64,000 nucleotides of DNA from CAVWGP01 sp963754645 (GTDB taxonomy: Bacteria; Pseudomonadota; Alphaproteobacteria; Bin65). Where the stretch lies: contig CAVWGP010000004.1 in the NCBI GenBank assembly GCA_963754645.1, positions 1,426,001 through 1,490,000 on the forward strand, given 5' to 3'. The translations under genes were made by a program, and so were the position numbers. A model generated the notes under the pieces. That model did not search any database. It was not told the origin of the DNA and was given only the letters and a program-made list of their open reading frames with translations. Below, in pieces: positions 8,266-16,437 of the stretch (positions are counted from its first letter, which is position 1; every line of letters starts with the position of its first letter).

Positions 8266-9406
8266 AGTCGCCGGCGCCACACCGGCGCGCGGCGTGGGCG
8301 AGCCAGACCGCCGCCGTCGTCAGGATCATCGCACCGGCCTGATGCAAGGTTCCGATGGCAACGCCGCCGAAGAGCGGCGGCCGCGCCACGCCGAACATCA
8401 AGATCGTTGCCACGCCGAGCGCGTACTGCACGGCGACCGCGGCGAGAAGCCATTGCGTCGCCTGTCGAAGGGTCCGATCCGCGCCGCTCCGCCGGGCGGC
8501 CAGGTAAAGGGTCGCGGACGCGAGCAGCGTCAACGTGGCCAAGACGCGATGATTGAAATGGACGTTGTCGTGGTTCTCGACGAAATTCAGCAGCCCCAGC
8601 GCGTCGACCCAATAGCCGCTTGGAATCAGGGAGCGGCCCATCAGCGGGAACGTGTTATAAATCCAGCCCGCGCGTAGGCCCGCCACCAGCGCGCCGTAGA
8701 AAATCGTCAGCGCCGCGAGCCCGAACACGACGTTGCTCCATCGGCGCGAACCGGCGCTGAATCGCGCCGCGCCGCGCTCCTGCAGCAATCCCAATGCCGT
8801 CCACAGCAATGCGACGTAAATCGCAATGGCCAAACCAAGGTGCGCGGCAAGTCGATAGTGGCTCACCGAAGGCCGCTCGACGAGGCCGCTGGCGACCATG
8901 AACCACCCCAGCGCGCCTTGCATCCCGCCGAGGATGAAGAGCCCGATAAGCCGCGGCATGAGCCCGCGCGAAATGCGGCCGCGCGCCCAGAACCAAATGA
9001 AGGGGAGCAAAAACGCGGCGCCGATCAGGCGGCCCCACAAACGATGAATAAATTCGAGCCAGAAAATTTCCTTGAAGCCCGCCAGGGTCAGGTCCGGGAA
9101 TGTCAGCCGAAACTGCGGCGATTGACGATATTGCTCGAACAACGCGCGCCAATCGGCGTCCGACATTGGCGGCATGATGCCCCGGATCGGTTGCCACTCG
9201 ACGATGGACAGCCCCGATTCGGTGAGCCGCGTCATGCCGCCGATCACGACGATGGCAAACACCATTCCCGCGACCGCCAGCAGCCAGCGCGCGATCGGGC
9301 GATTGCGCTCGTCAATCCCGTTCGATGGCGACGCGGCGGCGAAATCGGAGGGCGCTTTCATGGCGGCGATCTTGCGCATATCGATGCGCATAATGATGCC
9401 AAACAT
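8249..9406 (-). CDS. ctaA: Heme A synthase, COX15/CtaA family
   Basis: Inner-membrane enzyme that oxidises the C8 methyl of heme O to the formyl of heme A for aa3-type cytochrome oxidase. 385 residues with about eight transmembrane helices. The family pattern is complete: GGMTRLTESGLSIVEWQPI in the first helix, EFIHRLWGRLIG, SHYRLAAHLGLA, NVHFNHRVLATLT and GTLHQAGAMILTT provide the conserved heme-ligand histidines. The long alphaproteobacterial (COX15, type 2) form lacks the disulfide of Bacillus CtaA. Several in-frame ATGs exist at the start; the one at 9361 (MKAPSDF) would give 370 residues and is equally possible. Its presence indicates aerobic respiration alongside the hcr pathway. Confidence 0.92.
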   Translation of the reverse strand: MFGIIMRIDMRKIAAMKAPSDFAAASPSNGIDERNRPIARWLLAVAGMVFAIVVIGGMTRLTESGLSIVEWQPIRGIMPPMSDADWRALFEQYRQSPQFRLTFPDLTLAGFKEIFWLEFIHRLWGRLIGAAFLLPFIWFWARGRISRGLMPRLIGLFILGGMQGALGWFMVASGLVERPSVSHYRLAAHLGLAIAIYVALLWTALGLLQERGAARFSAGSRRWSNVVFGLAALTIFYGALVAGLRAGWIYNTFPLMGRSLIPSGYWVDALGLLNFVENHDNVHFNHRVLATLTLLASATLYLAARRSGADRTLRQATQWLLAAVAVQYALGVATILMFGVARPPLFGGVAIGTLHQAGAMILTTAAVWLAHAARRCGAGDSISER

Positions 9407-9431
9407 TGGGCCATCCGCTTAGAGCCAAATA

Positions 9432-9501
9432 GCCACAGCCCGTCGCCGGGTGCGACAGGCTGCGAGGTTGACCTGGCGGCCTGACCTCGCGAGGCTGTGG
9501 C
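9432..9501. promoter_or_regulatory. Nested inverted repeats in the divergent ctaA / CoA-ligase promoter region
   Basis: Outer arms GCCACAGCC (9432-9440) and GGCTGTGGC (9493-9501) are perfect complements. Inside them GCGAGGT (9462-9468) and ACCTCGC (9484-9490) are also perfect complements. The whole could form a two-tier hairpin or cruciform between two divergently transcribed genes and 30 bases before the ligase start. A regulatory role is inferred from position only. Confidence 0.4.
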
Positions 9502-9531
9502 CGCGGATTGGCCTGAAACACGCGGAGCCGG

Positions 9532-11121
9532 ATGATGCAACCTCACACCGTGCGGATTAAACGCGGCGCGACGCTGCGGATCGAATTTGCCGAAACCTTC
9601 AACGCCGCCGTTCCCTTCATCGATCGTCATTTGGCCGAAGGCCGCGGTGCCAAGCCGATCATTCGCACCCATGAAGGCGAGACCGTCACCTACGCGCAAC
9701 TTGCCGAGCGGGTCGATCGTTGCGGCAATGCCTTGAAGGCGCTGCGGCTGGCGACCGGCGACCGCGTCCTGATGATCGTCAAGGATTGCCCGGCGTTCTT
9801 TTATGTATTCTGGGGCGCGATCAAGGCCGGCTTCGTGCCGGTGCCGCTCAACACGCTGCTGCGCGCCAAGGACTATGAGTACATCATCGCCGATAGCGGC
9901 TGCGCGGCGTTGATCTACTCGCCCGAGTTTGCCGCCGAAGTCGAGCCGGCCCTCGCCGCCCTGACCGCGAAACCGGCGCACATCCTCCGCACAGAGGGTG
10001 CCGACGGCGCGCTCGACCGCCTGATTGCGGCGGCGGCGCCCGCGCTCGCGCCGGCGCCGGCCCGCCCCCGCGACGATTGCTTTTGGCTGTATTCCTCGGG
10101 TTCGACCGGCCGCCCCAAGGGCGCCGTGCATCGCCAGCAGGACATGGTCTGGACTTGTCGGAGCTACGGCGTCGAGACCCTCGGCATGCGCGAGAACGAC
10201 GTGTTTTTTTCCGCCGCCAAGCTCTTCTTCGCCTACGGACTCGGCAACGGCATGACGTTTCCGCTTTGGGTCGGCGGCACGGCCATTCTCCTCGCACAGC
10301 GGCCGACGCCCGATCTGACATTTTCGATCGTCGAAAGTTTCAAGCCATCGCTCTATTTCGGCGTGCCCACGCTTTACGCCGCGCAGCTTGCGGCGCTGGA
10401 CATCGCCAAACCTGATTTGTCGTCGATCCGCTACTGCGTTTCCGCCGGCGAAGGCTTGCCGGCCGATATTTATCGGCGCTGGAAGCAGCGCACCGGCCTG
10501 GCGATCCTCGATGGCTGGGGCTCGACCGAGCTCTTGCACATTGCGATCTCGAACACGCCCACTGACCAACAACCGGGCCGCAGCGGCATGCCGGCGCCGG
10601 GCTACGAAGCCCGCATCGTCGACCCTGACGGCAATACGGTGAAACGCGGCGAAAGCGGCATGCTGCATGTGCGCGGCGGCTCTACGGCGCGCATTTATTG
10701 GAATCAAGCCGAGAAGAGCGCCGCCACCATGCTGGCCGATGGCTGGCTCAACACCGGCGACACCTATTTTCAGGACGAGCAGGGCTACTATGTCTATGCT
10801 GGCCGCTCCGATGACATGATGAAGGTGGGCGGCATCTGGACCTCGCCGATCGAGATCGAGGGCCGCCTCATCGAACATGCCAAAGTTCTCGAGGCCGCGA
10901 TCGTCGGCCGGAACGATGCGGACGGCCTTACCAAGCCCGAAGCCTGGATCGTGCTCAAAGACAAGTCAGCCGCCGGCAATGCCGCCGGCCTCGAAGCCGA
11001 GCTGCGCGAGCATTGCAAGCAGGGCCTCGCGCCCTACAAATATCCGCGCTGGTTCAACTTCGTCGCCGAGCTGCCCAAGACGGCGACCGGCAAGATTCAA
11101 CGCTTCAAGCTACGCCGATAG
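9532..11121 (+). CDS. Benzoate-CoA ligase family protein (probable 4-hydroxybenzoate- or benzoate-CoA ligase)
   Basis: Adenylate-forming enzyme, 529 residues, the family length. It activates an aromatic carboxylate with ATP and CoA in the cytoplasm. The P-loop is YSSGSTGRPKGAVH near residue 187. The benzoate-CoA-ligase-type block AKLFFAYGLGNGMTFPLWVG follows, then GWGSTELLHI (A5), WLNTGDTYF (A7), GRSDDMMKVGGIWTSPIEIE (A8) and the catalytic Lys region PKTATGKIQRFKLR (A10). Its place upstream of hcrCAB suggests 4-hydroxybenzoate as substrate, making 4-hydroxybenzoyl-CoA for HcrABC; specificity cannot be read from sequence. Two consecutive ATGs start the gene. Confidence 0.9.
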   Translation: MMQPHTVRIKRGATLRIEFAETFNAAVPFIDRHLAEGRGAKPIIRTHEGETVTYAQLAERVDRCGNALKALRLATGDRVLMIVKDCPAFFYVFWGAIKAGFVPVPLNTLLRAKDYEYIIADSGCAALIYSPEFAAEVEPALAALTAKPAHILRTEGADGALDRLIAAAAPALAPAPARPRDDCFWLYSSGSTGRPKGAVHRQQDMVWTCRSYGVETLGMRENDVFFSAAKLFFAYGLGNGMTFPLWVGGTAILLAQRPTPDLTFSIVESFKPSLYFGVPTLYAAQLAALDIAKPDLSSIRYCVSAGEGLPADIYRRWKQRTGLAILDGWGSTELLHIAISNTPTDQQPGRSGMPAPGYEARIVDPDGNTVKRGESGMLHVRGGSTARIYWNQAEKSAATMLADGWLNTGDTYFQDEQGYYVYAGRSDDMMKVGGIWTSPIEIEGRLIEHAKVLEAAIVGRNDADGLTKPEAWIVLKDKSAAGNAAGLEAELREHCKQGLAPYKYPRWFNFVAELPKTATGKIQRFKLRR

Positions 11122-11155
11122 CGCCGGAGAGTGGCAGCGCAGGAGGAGTGGGCCG

Positions 11156-11809
11156 ATGCAGGACGATTTGGACAAGGCCGGCTTGATCCGAGCCTTCCCG
11201 GATGGGCCGCCGTCGCGCATCGAGCCGGCACCGCGTGGCGCGGAGCCCGCGGCGATTCTCGTCGAGTCGATGCTCATCGACATCCGGAAAATGCTGGCGC
11301 GCCGCAAGGTGCCGGTTGCGCGTCGCTCCGTCTATTGCCGCGCTTTCGGCACCGCGCTTCTCCGTCTCCTGCGAGCCGGGAGCTATGCGGTTGGGCGCAG
11401 GACCGCGCGCCCGCGCATAGCGCTCATCGACGCGAACGGCGTTGTCACCGTTCCCCGGCGATGGCTCGACCGGTCGGGGGCGCTGCCGACGGCAAAACGC
11501 GGCGGAATCGACGAGGAGACGGCGGCGTATCTCCTGATGGCCGTGGCCGGAATTGCGGCGGATGCCGGCGAGCGCGCCGGCCTTGCCTTGTCCGCTCGCC
11601 GTCCCACTGTCGAAGAAGCGGTTTTCGATTTCGCAATGTGGCTGGAGCAGTCCGAATTCGTTGGCACCGAGCCCGACGCACGCTACGGCGCCATCCTTTG
11701 CCTTGAGGGCAACCGCGGCCGTTTCGAATTTTCGCGAGCCGAGCTGCCCTATCACGAATTCGCCTTCGGCATCGTCGACGACTTCTTAGCCGCGTGCGCT
11801 CTCGAGTAG
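11156..11809 (+). CDS. Hypothetical protein downstream of the CoA ligase
   Basis: 217 residues from the ATG at 11156, with a strong AGGAGG at 11141-11146 deciding the start and a 34-base gap after the ligase. The predicted protein is mixed alpha/beta and soluble, with no signal peptide or membrane helix. It has an Arg-rich middle (RRKVPVARRSVYCRAF) and an acidic C-terminal half (FDFAMWLEQSEFVGTEPDAR). No family recognised. Codon use matches its neighbours, so it is probably a real gene co-transcribed with the ligase. Confidence 0.7.
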   Translation: MQDDLDKAGLIRAFPDGPPSRIEPAPRGAEPAAILVESMLIDIRKMLARRKVPVARRSVYCRAFGTALLRLLRAGSYAVGRRTARPRIALIDANGVVTVPRRWLDRSGALPTAKRGGIDEETAAYLLMAVAGIAADAGERAGLALSARRPTVEEAVFDFAMWLEQSEFVGTEPDARYGAILCLEGNRGRFEFSRAELPYHEFAFGIVDDFLAACALE

Positions 11810-11850
11810 CCGGGCCGGCGCAAAGGGCCTGCCGAACAAGTCCCGAAACC

Positions 11851-11951
11851 TGTCAACGACGTATCCCGTCTATAGTGTCAACGATCTATCCGATTGCTCA
11901 TTGTCGAAACCGATCGCATCCCGCTTTAGTGGACCAAATTTAGTGGACCAA
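11851..11951. repeat. Short direct repeats in the 11.8-12.1 kb gap
   Basis: Two families of short repeats lie between convergent genes. TGTCAACGA-n2-TATCC occurs at 11851-11866 and 11876-11891. TTTAGTGGACCAA occurs at 11925-11937 and again at 11939-11951, a 14-base period. The rest of 11810-12072 has no gene-like frame. The repeats may be remnants of a lost mobile element or protein binding sites; nothing decides between these. Confidence 0.45.
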
Positions 11952-12120
11952 GTCCAACATTCAAGACCAACGATTTATAGCATCAACCCGCCCGAGCCAA
12001 CGCAAAGCGTCGGACGTCGAGGGGTCGGGATGACGGTCACTATCGTTGGCCTCAAATGTCGGGCTCGATCCACTACGCTGGTTTCGCCGTCATGATCCCG
12101 ACCACGCCGCCGGTCGGGTC

Positions 12121-12453
12121 TTAAATCATCGCGATGCGGCCGACGCCGGGCACGTCGAAACAGGGCTGCAGAACCTTGCCGCCAGCCCCGGCGACCTTGG
12201 CCACCGCGGCATCGACATTGTCAACGTGGATATACGACATCCACGCGCTCGGCGCGTTCTTGGAGCCTGTCGCCGATTTGTCCATCATGCCGCCGACCGG
12301 GCCGCTCTTGGTCTTGGCCACGGTGTATTTCGAGTCCGGGCCCATGTTCATTTCCTCGAATTCCCAGCCGACGACCGACTGATAAAACGCCTTCGCCTTG
12401 GGCACATTGTCGGTGAGTAGTTCGTTCCAATAGAATTTCTGATGCTCGGCCAT
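12121..12453 (-). CDS. VOC (glyoxalase/bleomycin-resistance) family protein, truncated by a nonsense codon
   Basis: 110 residues from the ATG at 12453, chosen because GGAGGA precedes it. MAEHQKFYWNELLTDNVPKA and the HVDNVDAAVAKVAGAGGKVL block mark a two-beta-alpha-beta VOC protein of the kind often labelled glyoxalase superfamily. The frame ends with GRIAMI and a TAA at 12121-12123. Beyond that codon the same frame continues DPTGGVVGIMTAKPA to a TAG at 12073-12075. That is exactly the expected C-terminal strand, where homologues usually have a Gln. A single C-to-T change (CAA to TAA) explains it. The truncated protein loses its last strand and probably one metal-site region, so it may be inactive. 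Confidence 0.8.
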   Translation of the reverse strand: MAEHQKFYWNELLTDNVPKAKAFYQSVVGWEFEEMNMGPDSKYTVAKTKSGPVGGMMDKSATGSKNAPSAWMSYIHVDNVDAAVAKVAGAGGKVLQPCFDVPGVGRIAMI

Positions 12454-12531
12454 GGCAGTTCCTCCGCGCTCCGTATTTGCATAGAATGTTAAATAGAGCG
12501 GCACAACGGCGCTGTGTCAAGGACCGGCCGG

Positions 12532-13347
12532 TCACGTCCCCGGCTTGGGCGGCCAGCCATGCGTCTCGCCGGCGGCGAAGCGGGCCCAAGCATAGAGGCC
12601 GTCATAGAGCGGCATCGCGGCTTCAAGCAGTGCGTGATCGTCGGCGATGCTGGCGCCGAGGCCGAGGGTAATGGCGAGCAGCCCCGCGCATTGCGGCGCA
12701 AGCTCGTGCCGCGAGGTATCGGCGCCGCGGATGATGATTGCAACCCGGTCGAGCGCCGGATCCTTGATCCCGAAACGCTTGACGAATGCGTCGAAGCTGC
12801 ACGCCGGACCGTCGTGCGAAAAATCGACGCCGGGAATGTCGTAGGGCGTGGCGTTCATTTCCTTTGCCACCGCCTCAACCTGATCGGGCGACACATAGTG
12901 AAAGCGCGCGCTGGGATCGACGAAGCGGCGGATGAACCACGGACAGGCAATCCGATCGATCTTGGGCGATTCGCGCGTGACCCAATGGCTAGGACCGCTC
13001 TTGCGATGGGCATCGACCTCACTCTTGCCGACAAGCGGGCCTCCCGCCGCGCGCCACGCCTCGATGCCGCCTTCGAGGTACCGAGCTTGAACGCCAAACG
13101 CGCGCAGCGCGGCAACGGCGCTCTGGCCGACTTGATGGCCGTGCACGCAATAGACCACGGCCTCGGCGCCCGCGGGGATTTCCGTCGCCCAAGCCGCCGC
13201 CGCGCCATGATCGCGCCAGGTCGCTGTCGGCAGAATATCTTTCGCTTCGTCGTAGACGGCGCGCCGCCGGACATCGAAGAGTACCGGCATTGCCGGTGTG
13301 CCGAAACGGCGCAGCAGGTCGCCGACGCTGATTGCATGTTTGGCCAT
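12532..13347 (-). CDS. Rhodanese domain / ChrB-like chromate resistance fusion protein
   Basis: 271 residues. Residues about 1-110 are a rhodanese-like domain: FDVRRRAVYDEA, then VVYCVHGHQVGQSAVAALRA with the active-site Cys in CVHGHQ, then YLEGGIEAWRAAGGPL. The C-terminal part is the ChrB domain (WVTRESPKIDRIACPWFIRR, FDAFVKRFGIKDPALDRVA, LYDGLYAWAR). ChrB-type proteins accompany chromate transporters as regulators or accessory factors, but no chrA is in this window. The DRIACPWFIRRFVD motif is highly typical. Monocistronic between a VOC gene and the hcr region, transcribed away from hcr. Confidence 0.85.
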   Translation of the reverse strand: MAKHAISVGDLLRRFGTPAMPVLFDVRRRAVYDEAKDILPTATWRDHGAAAAWATEIPAGAEAVVYCVHGHQVGQSAVAALRAFGVQARYLEGGIEAWRAAGGPLVGKSEVDAHRKSGPSHWVTRESPKIDRIACPWFIRRFVDPSARFHYVSPDQVEAVAKEMNATPYDIPGVDFSHDGPACSFDAFVKRFGIKDPALDRVAIIIRGADTSRHELAPQCAGLLAITLGLGASIADDHALLEAAMPLYDGLYAWARFAAGETHGWPPKPGT

Positions 13348-13511
13348 GGCTCAACTCGCTCTTGTTCCATCCGAAGCTACCGCGGTTCGGCCGCGGTCGC
13401 ACGCCAATCGAATTCAACCGCCCCTCAAGCGAAGTAATTTCGTGTTGGTTGGCGCAAGCCGTGAATTTATCCACAGACGCGGAACGCGCCCGTACCGGCC
13501 GCCGAAATTAG

Positions 13512-13543
13512 TTTGTGTTACTGATTATTTGTGTTACTGATTA
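13512..13543 (+). repeat. Perfect 16-bp tandem duplication upstream of hcrC
   Basis: TTTGTGTTACTGATTA occurs twice head to tail, at 13512-13527 and 13528-13543, ending 31 bases before the hcrC start. The unit is AT-rich in a GC-rich genome. It sits where a promoter or activator site for the operon would be expected. It could be a tandem operator or a replication-slippage duplication; the sequence shows only the repeat. Confidence 0.6.
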
Positions 13544-13574
13544 ATTGGCTCTTTTGGGTGGGGAACCGCGCGCC

Positions 13575-14069
13575 ATGGCCAAACGAATTTTGAGCCTCAC
13601 GCTCAACGGCAAACCGCACGATGGCGTCGTGCCGGACAATATCCTGCTGCTCGATTATCTCCGCGAGATCGTTGGACTCACCGGCACGAAAACCGGCTGC
13701 GACGGCGGGGAATGCGGCGCCTGCACAGTTCTGGTCGACGATGGTCCCATTCTCGCTTGTCTGACGCTCGCCGCCACTGTCGGGGGCAAGCGCGTCGATA
13801 CGATCGAATCCCTGGCCAAAGACGGTCGCCTCGCGCCAATTCAAGAGGGCTTTCATCTCAAGCTCGGCTCGCAATGCGGCTATTGCACGCCGGGCTACAT
13901 CATGGCGTCCGAAGGCCTGCTGCGGCGCAATCCCGATCCCTCGGTCGAGGAAATCCGCGAAGCCCTGGGCAGCAATATCTGCCGCTGCACCGGCTATGTG
14001 AAAATTATCGAAGCGGTGCAGTACGCGGCGGCGCAGCGCCGCGCCGGCGCCAAGGGAGCCGCGGCATGA
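13575..14069 (+). CDS. hcrC: 4-hydroxybenzoyl-CoA reductase gamma subunit (2Fe-2S)
   Basis: 164 residues from the ATG at 13575; a TTG at 13545 would add ten residues that look unlike the family. Small subunit of the xanthine-oxidase-family enzyme. Ferredoxin-type cluster: GCDGGECGACTVLVDD with a further Cys in ILACL. Second cluster: QCGYCTPGYIMA and ICRCTGYVKIIEAV. It passes electrons between the FAD/4Fe-4S subunit and the molybdenum subunit, in the reverse direction to most relatives, from ferredoxin to the substrate. The stop overlaps the hcrA start (ATGA). The subunit order CAB matches known hcr loci. Confidence 0.9.
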   Translation: MAKRILSLTLNGKPHDGVVPDNILLLDYLREIVGLTGTKTGCDGGECGACTVLVDDGPILACLTLAATVGGKRVDTIESLAKDGRLAPIQEGFHLKLGSQCGYCTPGYIMASEGLLRRNPDPSVEEIREALGSNICRCTGYVKIIEAVQYAAAQRRAGAKGAAA

Positions 14070-16423
14070 ATGAAATCACGAAACCCCGAGCGGCCAGTGC
14101 CGCGCCGCCGCAGCCGGTCCATTCGATCGGCGCTTACATTCCGATGGTCGATGGGCCCGAGAAAGTCTCGGGCCGCGCGAAGTACACCGCCGATTTCGTC
14201 GAGGGCGAAGCGCTCGAAGCCGCGATCTTCCGCAGCCCCTACGCACATGCCGAAATTTTGCGCGTCGATGTCGCCGAGGCGCTGAAAGTTCCCGGCGTGC
14301 GCGCCATCGTCACCGGCGAAGATTGCGACATGACCTTTGGCGTGTTGCCGGTTTCCTACAGCGAATACCCGCTGGCGCGCGGCCGCACACGCTACAAGGG
14401 CGAACCGATCGCGGCCGTCGCGGCCGACACAATTCACGCCGCGAAGGAAGCGCTCCGCCGCATCAAGCTCGAAGTCCGCGAATTGCCCGCCTATTTCACC
14501 GCCGCCGCCGCCAAAGCGCCGGGCGCGGTGCAACTGCTGGATAACCGGCCGGGCAATATCGAGCGCGACGTATTCTTCGAACTTGGCGAGGTCGACAAGA
14601 CTTTCGCCGGTTCGGATCTCGTCATGGAACAAACCTTCAGCGCCGCCGAAGTGTGCCAGGCGCAGATGGAAATGCACGCCGCGCTCGCCGAATTCGATCC
14701 TGTCCGCGGCGAACTCACCGTGCGCTGCTCGACGCAGGTGCCCTACTACGTTCATCTCATGCTGGCGCGCTGCCTGAAGATGGACAAATCGCGCATCCGC
14801 GTGATCAAGCCGCATATCGGCGGCGGGTTCGGCTGCCGGACCGAGGCGCTGCAGGTCGAGCTGATCTGTGCCCTGCTCGCGCGCAAAATCGGCGGCCAAG
14901 TGCGCCTCACGGTGACGCGCGAAGAAACCTTCATCACCCATCGCGGCCGGCCCGAGACCGATCTCCGCCTCAAAATGGGCATGACCAAGGACGGGCGCAT
15001 CACGGCGGTCGAACTCGAAAACGACCAGCGCGGCGGCGCCTATAGCGGCTACGGCGTGGTGACGATCCTCTATGCCGGCTCGATGCTGTATGCGATCTAC
15101 GATTTGCAGCACGTGCGCTATATCGGCCGCCGCGTGCTGACGAATACGCCGCCGTGCGGCGCTTTCCGCGGCCACGGCACGGTCAATACGCGCTTCGCCT
15201 TCGAGGCCCTGCTCGACATGATGGCGGAAAAACTCGGCCTCGATCCGATCGACGTGCGGCGGAGAAACTTGCTGAAGGCGCCGACCTTCACGCAGAACGA
15301 TTTGATGGTGAACAGCTACGGCCTGCCCGAATGCATCGATTGGGTCGAGACCGCGAGCGACTGGAATGCCAAACGCACGTCAGGCATTGCACCGGCCAAG
15401 GACGGCAGGAAGCGCGGCATCGGGTTTGCCTGTTCGCATTACATTTCGGGCGCCTCAAAGCCGGTTAACTGGACCGGCGAACCGCACGCGACGGTCAATC
15501 TCAAGCTCGATTTCGACGGCAATATTACGGTATTGACGGGCGCCGCCGAGATCGGACAAGGGTCCTCGACCATCGTCGTGCAGATCGCGGCCGAGGTCAT
15601 GGGCCTCGGCATGGAACGCTTCCGCGTCATCGCCGGCGACAGCGCGCTCACGCCCAAGGACAACGGCTCCTATTCCTCGCGCGTCACCTTCATGGTCGGC
15701 AATGCGACCCTCGAAGCGGCGCGGAACTTGCGCCAGATCATGGTCGAGGCGGCGGCGCGCAAGCTCGAAGCCAAGCCCGAAGACATCGAAGTTCTCGGCG
15801 AAGTCTATCGCGCGGCCTCGCAGGACAAGGGCCTCAGTTTCCAAGAAGTCGTGACCGAGGCGCTCAAGGACACCGGGACGATCACGACGCGCGGTAATTT
15901 CTCGACCATCCCGCAATCGCAAGGCGGCAAGAAATATCGCGGCGCCGCGATCGGCGGCACCATGGGATTTTCCTACGCCGCGCAGGCGGTCGAAGTCGCG
16001 GTCGACGAGGAAACCGGCGAAATCGAGGTCGAGAACGTCTGGGTCGCGCATGATTGCGGCAAGGCGCTGAACCGCCTCACCGTCGAAGGCCAGATTCAAG
16101 GCTCGGTGTGGATGGGCATGGGCCAAGCCTTGAGCGAGGAGCAGCAATATTACGACGGCCTGCCCGTGGCGCCGAACATGCTGGACTATCGCGTCCCGAC
16201 CATGCTCGATTCGCCGCCGATCCACACGCACATCGTCGAGAGCAACGATCCCTACGGCCCGTTCGGCGCCAAGGAAGCGGGCGAGGGTTCGCTGTCCGGC
16301 TTCATCCCAGCGGTTGCCAACGCCATCCATCACGCCATCGGCGCGCGCTTTTTCGACACGCCGATCACGCCGGACAAGATATTCGCCGCGCTCGACAAGC
16401 GCGCGCGCGCAAAGCGGGCCTAG
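14066..16423 (+). CDS. hcrA: 4-hydroxybenzoyl-CoA reductase alpha subunit (molybdenum subunit)
   Basis: 785 residues, the expected size, from the ATG at 14066 overlapping the hcrC stop; frame upstream of it lies within hcrC. Catalytic molybdopterin-cytosine-dinucleotide subunit, which removes the phenolic hydroxyl of 4-hydroxybenzoyl-CoA to give benzoyl-CoA. Visible family blocks: GRAKYTADF near residue 36, RYKGEPIAAVAAD, IGGGFGCRTE, PPCGAFRGHG, GAAEIGQGSSTI and the molybdenum-site Glu in FGAKEAGEGSLSG near the C-terminus. The finding of the 4Fe-4S insertion in the partner subunit is what makes the HBCR assignment rather than a generic xanthine or CO dehydrogenase. Confidence 0.9.
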   Translation: MNEITKPRAASAAPPQPVHSIGAYIPMVDGPEKVSGRAKYTADFVEGEALEAAIFRSPYAHAEILRVDVAEALKVPGVRAIVTGEDCDMTFGVLPVSYSEYPLARGRTRYKGEPIAAVAADTIHAAKEALRRIKLEVRELPAYFTAAAAKAPGAVQLLDNRPGNIERDVFFELGEVDKTFAGSDLVMEQTFSAAEVCQAQMEMHAALAEFDPVRGELTVRCSTQVPYYVHLMLARCLKMDKSRIRVIKPHIGGGFGCRTEALQVELICALLARKIGGQVRLTVTREETFITHRGRPETDLRLKMGMTKDGRITAVELENDQRGGAYSGYGVVTILYAGSMLYAIYDLQHVRYIGRRVLTNTPPCGAFRGHGTVNTRFAFEALLDMMAEKLGLDPIDVRRRNLLKAPTFTQNDLMVNSYGLPECIDWVETASDWNAKRTSGIAPAKDGRKRGIGFACSHYISGASKPVNWTGEPHATVNLKLDFDGNITVLTGAAEIGQGSSTIVVQIAAEVMGLGMERFRVIAGDSALTPKDNGSYSSRVTFMVGNATLEAARNLRQIMVEAAARKLEAKPEDIEVLGEVYRAASQDKGLSFQEVVTEALKDTGTITTRGNFSTIPQSQGGKKYRGAAIGGTMGFSYAAQAVEVAVDEETGEIEVENVWVAHDCGKALNRLTVEGQIQGSVWMGMGQALSEEQQYYDGLPVAPNMLDYRVPTMLDSPPIHTHIVESNDPYGPFGAKEAGEGSLSGFIPAVANAIHHAIGARFFDTPITPDKIFAALDKRARAKRA

Positions 16424-16437
16424 GGCCAGGATCGACT

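Noticed and set aside
9358..10878. 506-codon open frame antisense to the CoA ligase
   Set aside because: Opposite a clear adenylating enzyme and without recognisable sequence.
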